Position numbers and translations under genes: made by a program. The notes beneath the pieces were generated by a model, which saw only the letters and a list, made by a program, of their open reading frames with translations, made no database searches and was not told the DNA's origin. From Maridesulfovibrio sp. (GTDB lineage Bacteria; Desulfobacterota; Desulfovibrionia; Desulfovibrionales; Desulfovibrionaceae), in contig NZ_OY780933.1 in assembly GCF_963676065.1 (NCBI RefSeq), positions 2,458,122 through 2,522,121 of the forward strand: a stretch of 64,000 nt of DNA, read 5' to 3'. This document shows positions 8,388 through 18,021 of this stretch, in pieces; the first letter of the stretch is position 1, and each line of letters begins with the position of its first letter.

Positions 8388-9032
8388 CTACGTGCAAATG
8401 GCAATTGCACGGACAGGAGAACCGTCAGCATTATCAAATTTCAAGGGCAGGCAGGAAAAGAGGAATCCCTCGGTGGGAATCAGGTGGAGGTCGGTAAGAT
8501 TTTCAATAGCAATGGTCCCCTGTTCGAGCAGTGTCTTGTGAACTTCGTAGCTGCCTGATTCAGCAGAATCTATCGAGATGACATCAACGCCTACTCCTTT
8601 GAGTTTGAACTCAACCAGCCATTGTGCGGCTGCTTCCGTTAAAGCCGGGTAGTGGGTAAAGTATTTTTGATTTCCCCAATTCCTGTACCAGCCGGTATTA
8701 AGGATGACAAAATCACTCTCACTGAGTTCAGATTCGTAAGGAATCAGGTCATCTATGGTTATATGAGGATCTGTTACATCTTTATGGGTGCAGTCGACGC
8801 ATATAGCCGGACCGATAAAACTATCGATACTCATGTTGTCGAGGGTTCCGGCTCCTTTTATCATATGTGCAGGGGCATCAATATGGGTGCCGATATGCGA
8901 AAAAAGAGTCAGTCTATGTTCCCAGAACCCGTGAGTATCATGGGTAAACACATCTTCAATTTGTGGTGCTTCCGTTCCCGGAAATACAGGCATGCCGTCT
9001 TTTATTGTATGCGAGAGATCAATTGTCTTCAT
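8388..9032 (-). CDS. Cyclase-family metal hydrolase (kynurenine-formamidase-like)
   Basis: A 214-residue protein of the cyclase family (PF04199). It shows DLSHTIKDGMPVFPG at the N-terminus and the metal motif HIGTHIDAPAHM (HxGTHxDxPxH). Later come FVILNTGWYRNWG and GVDVISIDSAESG. Members hydrolyse N-formylkynurenine, isatin or related amides using Zn or Mn. No tryptophan-catabolism genes are nearby, so the substrate is open. AAAGGA lies about 8 bp upstream of the ATG. The 229 bp between it and the CII-like gene carry no clear gene. Confidence 0.85.
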   Translation of the reverse strand: MKTIDLSHTIKDGMPVFPGTEAPQIEDVFTHDTHGFWEHRLTLFSHIGTHIDAPAHMIKGAGTLDNMSIDSFIGPAICVDCTHKDVTDPHITIDDLIPYESELSESDFVILNTGWYRNWGNQKYFTHYPALTEAAAQWLVEFKLKGVGVDVISIDSAESGSYEVHKTLLEQGTIAIENLTDLHLIPTEGFLFSCLPLKFDNADGSPVRAIAICT

Positions 9033-9327
9033 CCTGTCAGTCCTTTGAATCCTCGTTATTCAGATCGCTTATAAATATTGCATCATTAGGGCTGTTGCCC
9101 TTTTTATGCTTTTCATAGCCCACTTCTATCTGTCCTTGATTGCTAAGCTCAGATGCCTAGGTGAGCAGGGTTTGCAGCATTGGTTTTATCCAAGATGGTA
9201 GCAATAAATTTATATGACGTGTTAAGGTAACCCTTATTTTTGATCCAAGTATTGTTTCTTTAATTGATATAAGATATATGTTTGTCTTTAAAGACTGTTC
9301 ATGGTTTCAAATCTGAGGTATCAAAAA

Positions 9328-10074
9328 ATGAGAATTTCCGCTATTTATTTGAGTATAGCCGTATTTTTTGTTGCAGTTTTATCTATTAGCACTGGGTATG
9401 CAGAAAATTTACGCGTAATGCTTCACTGCGGATCATTTCCCCCGTACTACTTTGTAGATGACAAAGTGAACACGGGTATCGTTAAAGATATATTTAATGC
9501 TTTTGCAGCAGAAACAGGTGATACCATCGAATTTGTCCGTTGTCCTTTCAATCGCTCCCAATATGAATTCGAGCGTGGCAAAATTGATATCGAACCTATG
9601 TCAAACCCAAAATGGAGGCAGTTTTCCAAAGTGCCGGGGGTTTATAGTAAATCGTTTGCGGTTTCCGATTCCATTGTCCTTTTTGCTCGTGATGCCGTTG
9701 TTTCCACTGCTTCGCCCGAGAAGTTGCTGGGTAAGGTAATAGGTACAGTGCGTGGCTATTATTATCCGGTGTTCAGTCCCTATTTTGAAGATGGGCGTAT
9801 GGTTTCACATATGTTGGAAAATGAGAATAAATTGATCGAGCTTTTACTTGCAGGACGCCTTGATCAAGCATTGATGAACAAAGATTTTGCCTTATACCAG
9901 ATAAAGAATCGCAATCTCGGCGATCGTCTTATTGTAAGTAAGCCCTATGATTCCCTTGATATGATGATCCGTTTTCACCCCAGCAAAAAGGATGCAGTTC
10001 CGCGTTTTAACAAGGCTATTGATAAACTGCTTAGCGATGGCACGATCAAGAAAATTTATGACAGTTATCGTTAG
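9328..10074 (+). CDS. Solitary periplasmic solute-binding protein, SBP_bac_3 type
   Basis: A 248-residue exported protein with a signal peptide (residues about 1-22, cut near SISTGYA|EN). The mature part has the family-3 binding-protein look: LHCGSFPPYYFVDDKVNTGIVKDIF at the N-terminus (in part) and AVPRFNKAIDKLLSDGTIKKIY at the C-terminus (in part). No permease or ATPase is adjacent, so it may be a sensor or orphan binding protein rather than an ABC importer subunit. I chose ATG 9328 (GAGG 9 bp upstream, signal peptide starts there) over ATG 9301. It is one of three such solitary genes in this window. Confidence 0.8.
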   Translation: MRISAIYLSIAVFFVAVLSISTGYAENLRVMLHCGSFPPYYFVDDKVNTGIVKDIFNAFAAETGDTIEFVRCPFNRSQYEFERGKIDIEPMSNPKWRQFSKVPGVYSKSFAVSDSIVLFARDAVVSTASPEKLLGKVIGTVRGYYYPVFSPYFEDGRMVSHMLENENKLIELLLAGRLDQALMNKDFALYQIKNRNLGDRLIVSKPYDSLDMMIRFHPSKKDAVPRFNKAIDKLLSDGTIKKIYDSYR

Positions 10075-10335
10075 AAAAAGTATTTTATTGAAAAATTAGT
10101 GCCCATATATTTATTTTTTGTCTTCTTAATCTATTCTCTTGTGCAGTGATCTGTTTATCGGATTATACTTCATTTTATTTTGATTTTTCCAAAATAAGTT
10201 CGTTCTGGAATATCTTGCAGCGGACATGGATATTAGTTAGTAATCTCCAGTCTCGTGAGTATAGCGCTGCTGATCAAATCTCTTCCTGTTGCTCATATTA
10301 TGTTTAAGATTATATTTTCAATCTGGTGAAATGTT

Positions 10336-11391
10336 ATGAATATCGCGTTTGTTAATTCAACCCATAAATGGGGTGGTGTAAAATCATGGGTTATAGGCTT
10401 TGCAGAACAGCTTAAGCTTCGTGGGAATAATGTCTATATCTGGGGCAGACAGCCTGCGTTTATAGAGAAAAGCAGAGATAAAGCCGGACATGGTGAGAAG
10501 GTCTGGTTCGGCCCGGATTTTAATCCTGTTGCGATTTTGAAGTTCATTTATGAATTTAAAGTCAAGAAAATTGAAGCCGTGATTATCAATGTCGGCAAAG
10601 ATTTAACCACCGCCGGTATTGCCGCAAAAATTTTAGGTATCCCATTAATCCAAAGAATCGGGTTGCCGGAAGACATTCCTTATACCAAGAAAGTTGACTT
10701 TCTGCATAACTGGATCAAGCCGCATTTTTTGTGTCCTTGCGAGTACATTCGTAATGGTTTTGTGGACAGTCTGCCTTATGTAAAAAGAGAAGATACTGAA
10801 GTTGTTCTGAACGGCAAAAATTGTACTGAACATAAATTATCCTTGAATCAACCGCTTACATTCATATGCACTTCCCAGTTGAACAAGGGAAAAGGGCATG
10901 AGGACGTGCTTAATGCACTTTCTAAGCTCCGTTTTGACTTTAAGTGTATCATTGTCGGTACCGGAAATATTGAGAAGGAACTGCATGAGCAGTGTGAATC
11001 GTTAGGTTTGTCTGAAAAGGTAGAGTGGGTTGGTTTTACAAAGGATGTACCTGAATATCTTCGTAAAGCCGATGTATTCGTTCTGCCGTCTTACTTTGAA
11101 GGTTTACCGAATACCTTACTGGAAGCCATGTCGGAAGGATTGCTCCCTATTGCAAGAGATGTGGGGGGCATCTGTGAAGTTTGGCCTGAAGACTTTACGG
11201 ATTTTCTCTTGCCGTTCAAATCCGGTCCTGCTGAGTTTGAAACCGCTTTTGAAAATGTTCTAAATATGTCAGCTGAAGAGATACTTAAAGCCAAAGAAAT
11301 GTCCCGCCAGAATTGTAAAGAGCAGTTTTTACTTTCCGGCAAAGCCGAGGAGTTGGAAAATTGGCTTTTACGTGATGTGATTCGTAAGTAA
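10336..11391 (+). CDS. Glycosyltransferase family 4 protein
   Basis: A 351-residue GT-B fold enzyme. The N-terminal domain begins MNIAFVNSTHKWGGVKSW, with the glycine-rich GGVKSW loop. The C-terminal domain has FICTSQLNKGKGHEDVLNAL, VEWVGFTKDVPEYLRKADVFVLPS and the nucleotide-sugar EX7E motif in YFEGLPNTLLEAMSEG. It probably transfers a sugar during lipopolysaccharide or other surface glycan assembly. A GT2 gene follows 198 bp later on the same strand, which supports a shared glycan role. Acceptor and donor cannot be read from sequence. Confidence 0.88.
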   Translation: MNIAFVNSTHKWGGVKSWVIGFAEQLKLRGNNVYIWGRQPAFIEKSRDKAGHGEKVWFGPDFNPVAILKFIYEFKVKKIEAVIINVGKDLTTAGIAAKILGIPLIQRIGLPEDIPYTKKVDFLHNWIKPHFLCPCEYIRNGFVDSLPYVKREDTEVVLNGKNCTEHKLSLNQPLTFICTSQLNKGKGHEDVLNALSKLRFDFKCIIVGTGNIEKELHEQCESLGLSEKVEWVGFTKDVPEYLRKADVFVLPSYFEGLPNTLLEAMSEGLLPIARDVGGICEVWPEDFTDFLLPFKSGPAEFETAFENVLNMSAEEILKAKEMSRQNCKEQFLLSGKAEELENWLLRDVIRK

Positions 11392-11589
11392 GGAGCTCCA
11401 TCAATTTAAAGGTATTAAGAATTACGTTTTCCTTTTGCGCTGTAACTTATGGGGGACAGTTAATATTGAACTCTGTTTGTTTATTACATACAAGGAAGTC
11501 GGCAAAAGCAAAGAATTGTAGTTTGCAGTCTATGTAACGTAATATTATTTGAATTTTATTCTGAAGGCATTTCTCATAGAGAGGTTTTT

Positions 11590-12714
11590 ATGTGTTCCGG
11601 TCTAAGTATAATTATTCCTGCTTACAATATGGAAAAATGGTTGCCAGTGGCATTAGAGTCATGTCTGGATCAGAGTGATCCAGATATCGAAGTTATTGTT
11701 GTTAACGACGGCTCTCCTGACAGCTGTGGGGAAATAGCTGAATATTACGCTGCACAGGATTCCCGTGTACAGGCCATTCATCAGGAAAATAAAGGAGTTG
11801 GGCCTTCGCGTGAGGCAGGGCAGGGACTCGCAACTAAGAAATATATACATTTTCTTGATGCGGATGATCTTCTTACCCGTCACGCAGTGCGTGATATGGT
11901 TGGTCTTGCCGAAAAAGATGGAGTAGACCTTGTCTGTGGAAATGCTGTGCTTTTTTCTGATATTAATATGAATACAAGACGTTATTTTCCACATAAGGCT
12001 GCGTCGGGGTTGCGGTTTGCGAAGAGTCCCAGCCATTGGAAGAGCAAGGTCGCGTGGCGCTGGGTAATGAATACAGATTTCATCCGTAAGCATGATTTTA
12101 AACATCTCCCATACAAAGTAGGGCAGGATGTTTTATTCATGTATCAAGCCCTAACCAAGGTGGATAGGTTTTCACAATGCGGCAGTCAGTTTTATTACTT
12201 CAGGCAGGATCATAAGTCTGTAAATATGACTTTGGACACGATGTTTAATCATCAGTTTCCCCACTTCGTAAATGCGAAACAAATTTTGATGGATGCGGCA
12301 ATGCCCGGTCCGCTAGTCAAATACCTGAATGAGAATTTTTTTCGTGATGTTAAAAATATTATGCCCAGCCTGCACGGGGATAATGCTCATTGGCGTCGTC
12401 AACTGATCAAAAGTGGCTTTGAGATTTTTGAAGGGCTTGACCCAGCTTTGTTTAAAGAGAAGATTCCAGAGGGAGCTTTTGTTCAGGAGGCTGCGGAGCC
12501 TTTGTTTCTTGCCTTTATTGCAGGGGATGAAGAAAAGGTGAATACCGAGTTGGACCGTTGGGTAGGAGGAAGCGGCAGGAAAAAGAATGTGGAGAAGAAT
12601 AAAGGCTTACACGCAATCCGACGACGCATTAAATCTGCCTTTAGGCCTACTTCCATAAAAGTTCGCCATCGACTGCGCGAACTTGAGAAGAGAGCTGCGG
12701 ATAGGCGTGGATAG
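11590..12714 (+). CDS. Glycosyltransferase family 2 protein
   Basis: A 374-residue GT-A enzyme. LSIIIPAYNMEKWLPVALES and VIVVNDGSPDSCGEIA form the nucleotide-binding part, and HFLDADDLL is the DxD metal motif (about residue 95). The C-terminal 60 residues are very basic (KKNVEKNKGLHAIRRRIKSA) and may contact the membrane. It starts after AGAGAGG. The 198 bp before it contain no visible gene. With the GT4 gene upstream it forms a small glycan-modification pair. Confidence 0.88.
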   Translation: MCSGLSIIIPAYNMEKWLPVALESCLDQSDPDIEVIVVNDGSPDSCGEIAEYYAAQDSRVQAIHQENKGVGPSREAGQGLATKKYIHFLDADDLLTRHAVRDMVGLAEKDGVDLVCGNAVLFSDINMNTRRYFPHKAASGLRFAKSPSHWKSKVAWRWVMNTDFIRKHDFKHLPYKVGQDVLFMYQALTKVDRFSQCGSQFYYFRQDHKSVNMTLDTMFNHQFPHFVNAKQILMDAAMPGPLVKYLNENFFRDVKNIMPSLHGDNAHWRRQLIKSGFEIFEGLDPALFKEKIPEGAFVQEAAEPLFLAFIAGDEEKVNTELDRWVGGSGRKKNVEKNKGLHAIRRRIKSAFRPTSIKVRHRLRELEKRAADRRG

Positions 12715-12889
12715 AGAGCTCGTACATATTGCCGAGCCCTCTATTTCTCCTGTTGCACATCCTCGTGTGCTGATGAGGCCGTGTTTAGTTGTATCAGGTA
12801 CCAGTTCAGTACTCAGTTCACTTAAAATTAAAATTTAATTTTTGTGATCAAAAAGTCTCTATTTATTTCTTTGGGCAGAGCGGATTCTT

Positions 12890-15691
12890 CTAGCGGGTGG
12901 CTTCCTCTACCAAATAAAGAATGTTCCGGTAATTTTTGCCTCCGTGCAGTGTTAAACCGATCTCGCAGGTGCGGGAAACACTGTAGCCTTCGTCACAGTC
13001 AGCAATCTGTCTTTTCAGATCTTCAAGCGCTGATGCATTAAGCTCCGGACGGTGAAATCCTTTGTCGCCGGAAAAACCGCAGCAGCCTATTCCGGTTGGA
13101 ATAACTACCGATTCCGCACATCTTGACGCAAGTTCACGAAACGAATTTTCCAGTCCCATTGTCCGGGTGGAGCATGTTGGATGCAAAGCAACTTTTTTCG
13201 GCAGTTTCTTGAATTCCAGACGATCTACTATATTCTCGTTCGCGAACTCGATCGGGTCCATTAGTTTCAGGCGTTCATCGAGGGTCTTTTTCATTCTGGC
13301 AAGACAGGGGCTGGTGTCGCAGAGTACTGTGTATGTTCCATTGTTGCTGGCTTTAAGAAGCGCCTTGCCTAATTCATCGGAAAGGCGGTCAGCCTGCTCC
13401 ATTAAGCCTTTGGTTTCAAAAGCCTTACCGCAACACAGGCTGTCTATGGAGTCAGGAAAAATGACCTCGAACCCCGCTCTTTTCAACAATTTTACGGTAA
13501 CGTCCATCAAAGGTTCGGAGTCGTCGCCTTTGCTTGTGCCCATGGTTCTGATTGCGCATGATGGAAAATATACTACTTTGTCAGTCGCGCCAGAGTTTGC
13601 GGAATCAACGGGGATGCTGCTTCCTCCCTTGGGCATGGCCGGGGTCCATTGCGGCAGGCGGTTGGCGGATAATGATCTGGCCGCTCCGGCGATACGTCCC
13701 ATGTTTGCATCACCGATAATACGCTGGGTCAGGGACATGCCATTAAGGGCGAGTGATGCCGTTTTCAGAACGCCGCCCATGTGTCCGCATACGTAATTGG
13801 CCAGTTTGAGCGCATTACCGGAGTGATTCCGACCGCGAATGTCTCTAATCATATTAGCGACATCTACGCCCAGAGGGCAGCGGGTCCGGCACAGTCCGTC
13901 TGTCGCGCAGAGTTCTTCGCCGTATTTCTGGAAGATTTTTTCCCATTCGTCAGCCGTGTCCTGATCGCCTTCCGCGCGCAGTTTGGTTATTGCTCTTGAA
14001 AGACTGATCCGTTGGCGCGGGGTGAGGCCTATATTCCTAGAAGGACAAATCTGCTCACAGAAACCGCATTCTACGCACAAATCGACATCAGGATGCGTTG
14101 CAACCGGGCTTTTAAGTCCGTCAATATGTGCTTTTGAGTCTTCGCTTATCAGTACACCGGGGTTGAGTATTTTCAGTGGATCGAAAAGATCTTTGACCCT
14201 GCACATAATTTCATAGAGGAAATCACCCCATTCCTTGCGAACGAAAGGCGCCATGGCGCGTCCGGTTCCATGCTCGGCCTTTAAAGAGCCGTCGAATTGC
14301 TCAGTAATGAGGTTTACGAGATCAACCATGAAGTTATGCAGTTTTTCAACTTCATCGGGATCGGCAATTTTGACCGGGATGGAAAAATGCAGATTGCCAT
14401 GGAAGGCATGGCCCATGATTCCGGCCGCGTATCCATAGCGTTCGAAAAGCTCCTGAAAGGCTGCGCAACCCTCGGCTAACCGGTCTACAGGGATGTTGAT
14501 GTCCTCAGTGAGCACGAATTCATCCGGCTCACGGAAATTAGCTATCGCCGGAAACAGGGCCCTGCGAATGTTCCACAGCTTTTCGCATTCGGATTCATCT
14601 GTGGTGAAACTAGGCTCGTTCAGGGCCGGAAAAGCGCTCATAACCTTTAGAATGGCATCAACATTTTCCTGCACACCTGCGGCATCCCACCCTTTGGTTT
14701 CAATGAGCATGGCGCATGAGCCTTCCTGCAGATTCTTCATTACATCGGGGATGCCTTTAAGATTCTGCATGGCGGTCAGAGAATTGAAATCCAGCACTTC
14801 GGCGGCAGCTATGCTGCAGGTGCTTTTCATGGCGATAACAATGTCTGTGGCAACTTTCAGGGACGGGAAGAACATCAGGCTCACTGCACGCATAGGAGGA
14901 GTGAGGATGGTATCCATGAGCACTTCATGGATAAAACCGAGTGTACCTTCCGAGCCGATCATCAGATGCATCAGGATATCGATGGGATCTTCATGATCTA
15001 CAAAGGAATTTACAGTGTAGCCGATGGTATTTTTTATGGAGTATTTACGCTTGATGCGTTCAACAACACTTTTGTCGGCAATAACCTCGGTTCGCAGCGA
15101 GCTCAGTTCTTCAAGAAGCTCGGAGTGAGATTTGCGAAATTCAGCGACGTTTTTTGAATCGGTAGTGTCCAGATAGGTGCCGTCAGCCAGCACAAGGCGC
15201 ATACCTTTTACGGCATGGTAGCAGTTCTCTTCCACCATGCAGCACATTCCTGCTGAATTGTCGGCTACAATGCCGCCCATTGATGCGGAGGTGATGGAAG
15301 CCGGGTCCGCCCCCATCTTACGCTGGTAAGGGGCAAGTGCCATATTGACTTCAATGCCGATTATGCTGCTTCCGGACCAGAACTGCTTCCCTTCATCAAG
15401 CACTTCCAGCCGTTTCCAGCCTTGTCCCATCAGGCGTACCAGCACTCCCTCACCGCAGGCTTGACCGCTGACAGCAGTTCCTGAGCCGCGGAAGGTTACG
15501 CCCATTTTGTTGTCCGCACATACTTTAAGCACATCCTGTATCTGCTCTATGTTAAACACATCGACCACAAGCTTGGCCTTGGGTTCAAAGTAGCTTGAAT
15601 CTACAGCGTAGGTCGAAACCAGAGCCGGATGGTCATATATCTGGGCCTCGGGGAGAACTCCCCGCATTTCATTAACTAACTTTATCAACAC
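12890..15691 (-). CDS. FAD- and Fe-S-containing D-2-hydroxyacid dehydrogenase (Dld-II/YdiJ architecture)
   Basis: A 933-residue fusion. The FAD-binding (PF01565) domain has GVTFRGSGTAVSGQACGEG and MGGIVADNSAGMCCM. The FAD-oxidase C-terminal domain has MGHAFHGNLHFSIPV and KAEHGTGRAMAPF. Two ferredoxin-like 4Fe-4S motifs follow (CVECGFCEQICPSRN, CATDGLCRTRCPLGV), then a CCG-type Fe-S module (LCCGKAFETKG, HPTCSTRTMG, GIGCCGFSGDKG). The length matches Shewanella-type Dld-II D-lactate dehydrogenase (about 934 residues); E. coli YdiJ has the same layout but oxidises D-2-hydroxyglutarate. It feeds electrons to the membrane pool. Its start lies 20 bp inside the upstream YkvI-like gene, so it is coupled to it. 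Confidence 0.88.
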   Translation of the reverse strand: MLIKLVNEMRGVLPEAQIYDHPALVSTYAVDSSYFEPKAKLVVDVFNIEQIQDVLKVCADNKMGVTFRGSGTAVSGQACGEGVLVRLMGQGWKRLEVLDEGKQFWSGSSIIGIEVNMALAPYQRKMGADPASITSASMGGIVADNSAGMCCMVEENCYHAVKGMRLVLADGTYLDTTDSKNVAEFRKSHSELLEELSSLRTEVIADKSVVERIKRKYSIKNTIGYTVNSFVDHEDPIDILMHLMIGSEGTLGFIHEVLMDTILTPPMRAVSLMFFPSLKVATDIVIAMKSTCSIAAAEVLDFNSLTAMQNLKGIPDVMKNLQEGSCAMLIETKGWDAAGVQENVDAILKVMSAFPALNEPSFTTDESECEKLWNIRRALFPAIANFREPDEFVLTEDINIPVDRLAEGCAAFQELFERYGYAAGIMGHAFHGNLHFSIPVKIADPDEVEKLHNFMVDLVNLITEQFDGSLKAEHGTGRAMAPFVRKEWGDFLYEIMCRVKDLFDPLKILNPGVLISEDSKAHIDGLKSPVATHPDVDLCVECGFCEQICPSRNIGLTPRQRISLSRAITKLRAEGDQDTADEWEKIFQKYGEELCATDGLCRTRCPLGVDVANMIRDIRGRNHSGNALKLANYVCGHMGGVLKTASLALNGMSLTQRIIGDANMGRIAGAARSLSANRLPQWTPAMPKGGSSIPVDSANSGATDKVVYFPSCAIRTMGTSKGDDSEPLMDVTVKLLKRAGFEVIFPDSIDSLCCGKAFETKGLMEQADRLSDELGKALLKASNNGTYTVLCDTSPCLARMKKTLDERLKLMDPIEFANENIVDRLEFKKLPKKVALHPTCSTRTMGLENSFRELASRCAESVVIPTGIGCCGFSGDKGFHRPELNASALEDLKRQIADCDEGYSVSRTCEIGLTLHGGKNYRNILYLVEEATR

Positions 15692-16850
15692 AAATCTCCT
15701 TTCCTTCAGTATCCTCAGGGAAACGCCAAAGGCCCAGGCCGCGCAGGACCGTGGGAACAGTGATCAAAAACAAGGTGACCCAGCCCATTGAACCGTAACC
15801 TTTACCTATCAGGGGGATGAGGCCGAATTGCGCTACCATCCAGCAGATGGCAACCAGAACAATGGATGAGCACATGGCGTGGGTGCGTTGTTTGCGGGAT
15901 TTCTCAACTTCGGTAAGGTTGCGTCCAAGAAAGGTAACCAAACGGTTGGTTGTTCCAAAAACGAGAGCTACGCCGGTAGAAACCGCGCCTACCACAATGC
16001 ATATTGAAATAAGGGTGGTCATCCATGGTCCGCCTACCCCGTGCATTACTACAAATAAGGCGGGAACGGCTTCCTTGAGGATTCCCTGATCAACAAAGGC
16101 CAGTATCCCGAAGTATGCCAGATACATGATCAGGCTGTTAATAAAGATACCGATTCCGATGGCTTTGCGCAGGCATACCTTGTTCGGGCAGACTTGAGCA
16201 TGCACAATGTAAGCACCGATAGCAGCGCAATGCAGGGTGCCGTATTTTACTCCCCACCAGAGAGCATCCCAGAAAGTATCCGGACCGCTGACCGCAATCT
16301 CACCTGTTTTGATAGCGTCCAGATTTTGTAAAATTTTAGGGAAATATTCGATTATATTCGGTAGATAAATAATAAACATGCTGGCGATGAGCATCACTGA
16401 AACTACCACGGCCGTTTTGCGCACCAGCTCGGAACCGTAAATAGTGAACACAAAAATTACCGCCGCGATGCAGAAGGTATTAATCATGTATGGAGTCCCG
16501 AAAACCTTACTCAGGATAGTTCCACCGGTAGCAAATGCCACAGAAGTAGCAAGTAAGAGAATTGCATTGACCAGAATTTCGTAAACCGGAACAGCGAAAA
16601 ATCCTATTCCGCCGTACATTTTTTTAGACCAGTTACTGTAATCGTAGGTATTGAACCGGGCTGCGATAACCATTGAGAAATACATGCATCCACCCATTAT
16701 CAGCATGGAAACTGCGGGCATGAATATGGATGTCCAATGGTGATTGACATAAAATGCTACAATCTGACGGCCGGAAGCAAATCCGCCGCCAAAATGTGAA
16801 CTGAACCAGACCAGCGCTATGGCCAGATATCCGGGGATAATTTTATTCAT
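15672..16850 (-). CDS. YkvI-like multi-pass membrane protein, copy 2
   Basis: A 392-residue protein with about ten hydrophobic segments. It starts MNKIIPGYLAIALVWFSSHFGGGFASGRQ; the FGGGFASGRQ loop resembles the first-helix break of LeuT/APC-fold transporters, which matches the uncharacterised YkvI family. It is a close paralogue of the next gene, nearly identical in the first 45 residues and in the AFVDQGILKEAVPALFVVMHGVGG region (quoted in part: VDQGILKEAVP). It ends 20 bp inside the dehydrogenase gene and starts 4 bp after the other paralogue. A role in uptake of a hydroxyacid used by the dehydrogenase is an inference from position only. Confidence 0.8.
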   Translation of the reverse strand: MNKIIPGYLAIALVWFSSHFGGGFASGRQIVAFYVNHHWTSIFMPAVSMLIMGGCMYFSMVIAARFNTYDYSNWSKKMYGGIGFFAVPVYEILVNAILLLATSVAFATGGTILSKVFGTPYMINTFCIAAVIFVFTIYGSELVRKTAVVVSVMLIASMFIIYLPNIIEYFPKILQNLDAIKTGEIAVSGPDTFWDALWWGVKYGTLHCAAIGAYIVHAQVCPNKVCLRKAIGIGIFINSLIMYLAYFGILAFVDQGILKEAVPALFVVMHGVGGPWMTTLISICIVVGAVSTGVALVFGTTNRLVTFLGRNLTEVEKSRKQRTHAMCSSIVLVAICWMVAQFGLIPLIGKGYGSMGWVTLFLITVPTVLRGLGLWRFPEDTEGKEICVDKVS

Positions 16851-16854
16851 ATAG

Positions 16855-18021
16855 TTACTCCGCTGCTGCTTTTGTGGTTACATCATCCGAAAAACGCCAG
16901 AGGCCGAATCCCCGCAGCAGGACGGGCAGGGTAAGGATCAACAAAGAAACCCAACCGATATTTCCGTATCCTTTTCCGATGAGCGGTATAAGTCCAAGCT
17001 GAGCTACAATCCAGCAAGCTAAAATAAGAAATGCGGAAGCAATAATTGAGTGGATTTTACGTTTATTTTCTTTTTCCTCTGGAGTCATGTTGCGGCCGAA
17101 GAAATTAACCAGACGATTGGTGGTGCCATAAACCAGAGCTACGCCGGTGGAGACTGCCCCGATAACGATGCATAACGAAATCAGCAGTGTCATCCATGTG
17201 CCGCCTACACCGTGCATGATGACAAACAATGAAGGTACCGCTTCTTTGAGGATGCCTTGATCGACAAAAGCGAGAATACCAAGGTATGTCAGGTACATGA
17301 TTCCGGTATTGATGAAATATCCTACGATGGTCGCCTTTTTGAGGCTGGCTTTATCCGGGCAGGCCTGAACGTGTACAATGTAGGCGCCGATAGCACAACA
17401 CTGCAAGGCACCGTATTTAAATGCCCACCATATGGAATCGAGCAGAGTGTTTGGACTTCCTGTAGCAATGTCGCCATTTCTTATGGCGGCGAAGTTCTCA
17501 ATTATTTTGGGGAAAAATTTAATTATATTAGGGATGTATATAATAAAAATGCAAGCGATGAGAATAATGGATACTACTGTGGCCGATTTACGGACCATAT
17601 CAGCACCGTAGATGGTCAAGACAAAGATAACCCCGGCAATTACAACTGTATTCAGCATGTAGGAAGAGCCGAACGCTTTTGTGATTGTTGATCCACCAGT
17701 GGCAAAGGCTACTGCTGTAACAAGGACTAGTAGTACATTGAAAAGAATTTCGAACAAAGGAGCCATTACAGTGGATGTTGATCCATATAACTTTTTTGAC
17801 CAGCTGCTGTAGTCGTAAACTTCGTATTTTGCGGCAATAAGCATGGAAAAATAGAGGCTTAAAGCCATGATTAGCATGGAAACAGCCGGCATGAATATAG
17901 AGGTCCAGTGGTGGTTGAGGTAGAATGCTACGATTTGGCGTCCGGAAGCGAATCCTCCTCCGAAGTGGGAGCTGAACCAGACGAATGCAATTGCGAGATA
18001 GGCGGGGATAAGTTTGTTCAT
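16855..18021 (-). CDS. YkvI-like multi-pass membrane protein, copy 1
   Basis: A 388-residue paralogue of the gene downstream, with the same FGGGFASGRQIVAFY motif, about ten TM segments, and GAVSTGVALVYGTTNRLV near residue 300. It is first in a minus-strand operon of three genes (YkvI-1, YkvI-2, FAD/Fe-S dehydrogenase), so its promoter should lie in the 657-bp gap to its right. A tandem pair may work as two separate transporters or as a heterodimer. Nothing in the sequence shows the substrate. Confidence 0.8.
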   Translation of the reverse strand: MNKLIPAYLAIAFVWFSSHFGGGFASGRQIVAFYLNHHWTSIFMPAVSMLIMALSLYFSMLIAAKYEVYDYSSWSKKLYGSTSTVMAPLFEILFNVLLVLVTAVAFATGGSTITKAFGSSYMLNTVVIAGVIFVLTIYGADMVRKSATVVSIILIACIFIIYIPNIIKFFPKIIENFAAIRNGDIATGSPNTLLDSIWWAFKYGALQCCAIGAYIVHVQACPDKASLKKATIVGYFINTGIMYLTYLGILAFVDQGILKEAVPSLFVIMHGVGGTWMTLLISLCIVIGAVSTGVALVYGTTNRLVNFFGRNMTPEEKENKRKIHSIIASAFLILACWIVAQLGLIPLIGKGYGNIGWVSLLILTLPVLLRGFGLWRFSDDVTTKAAAE

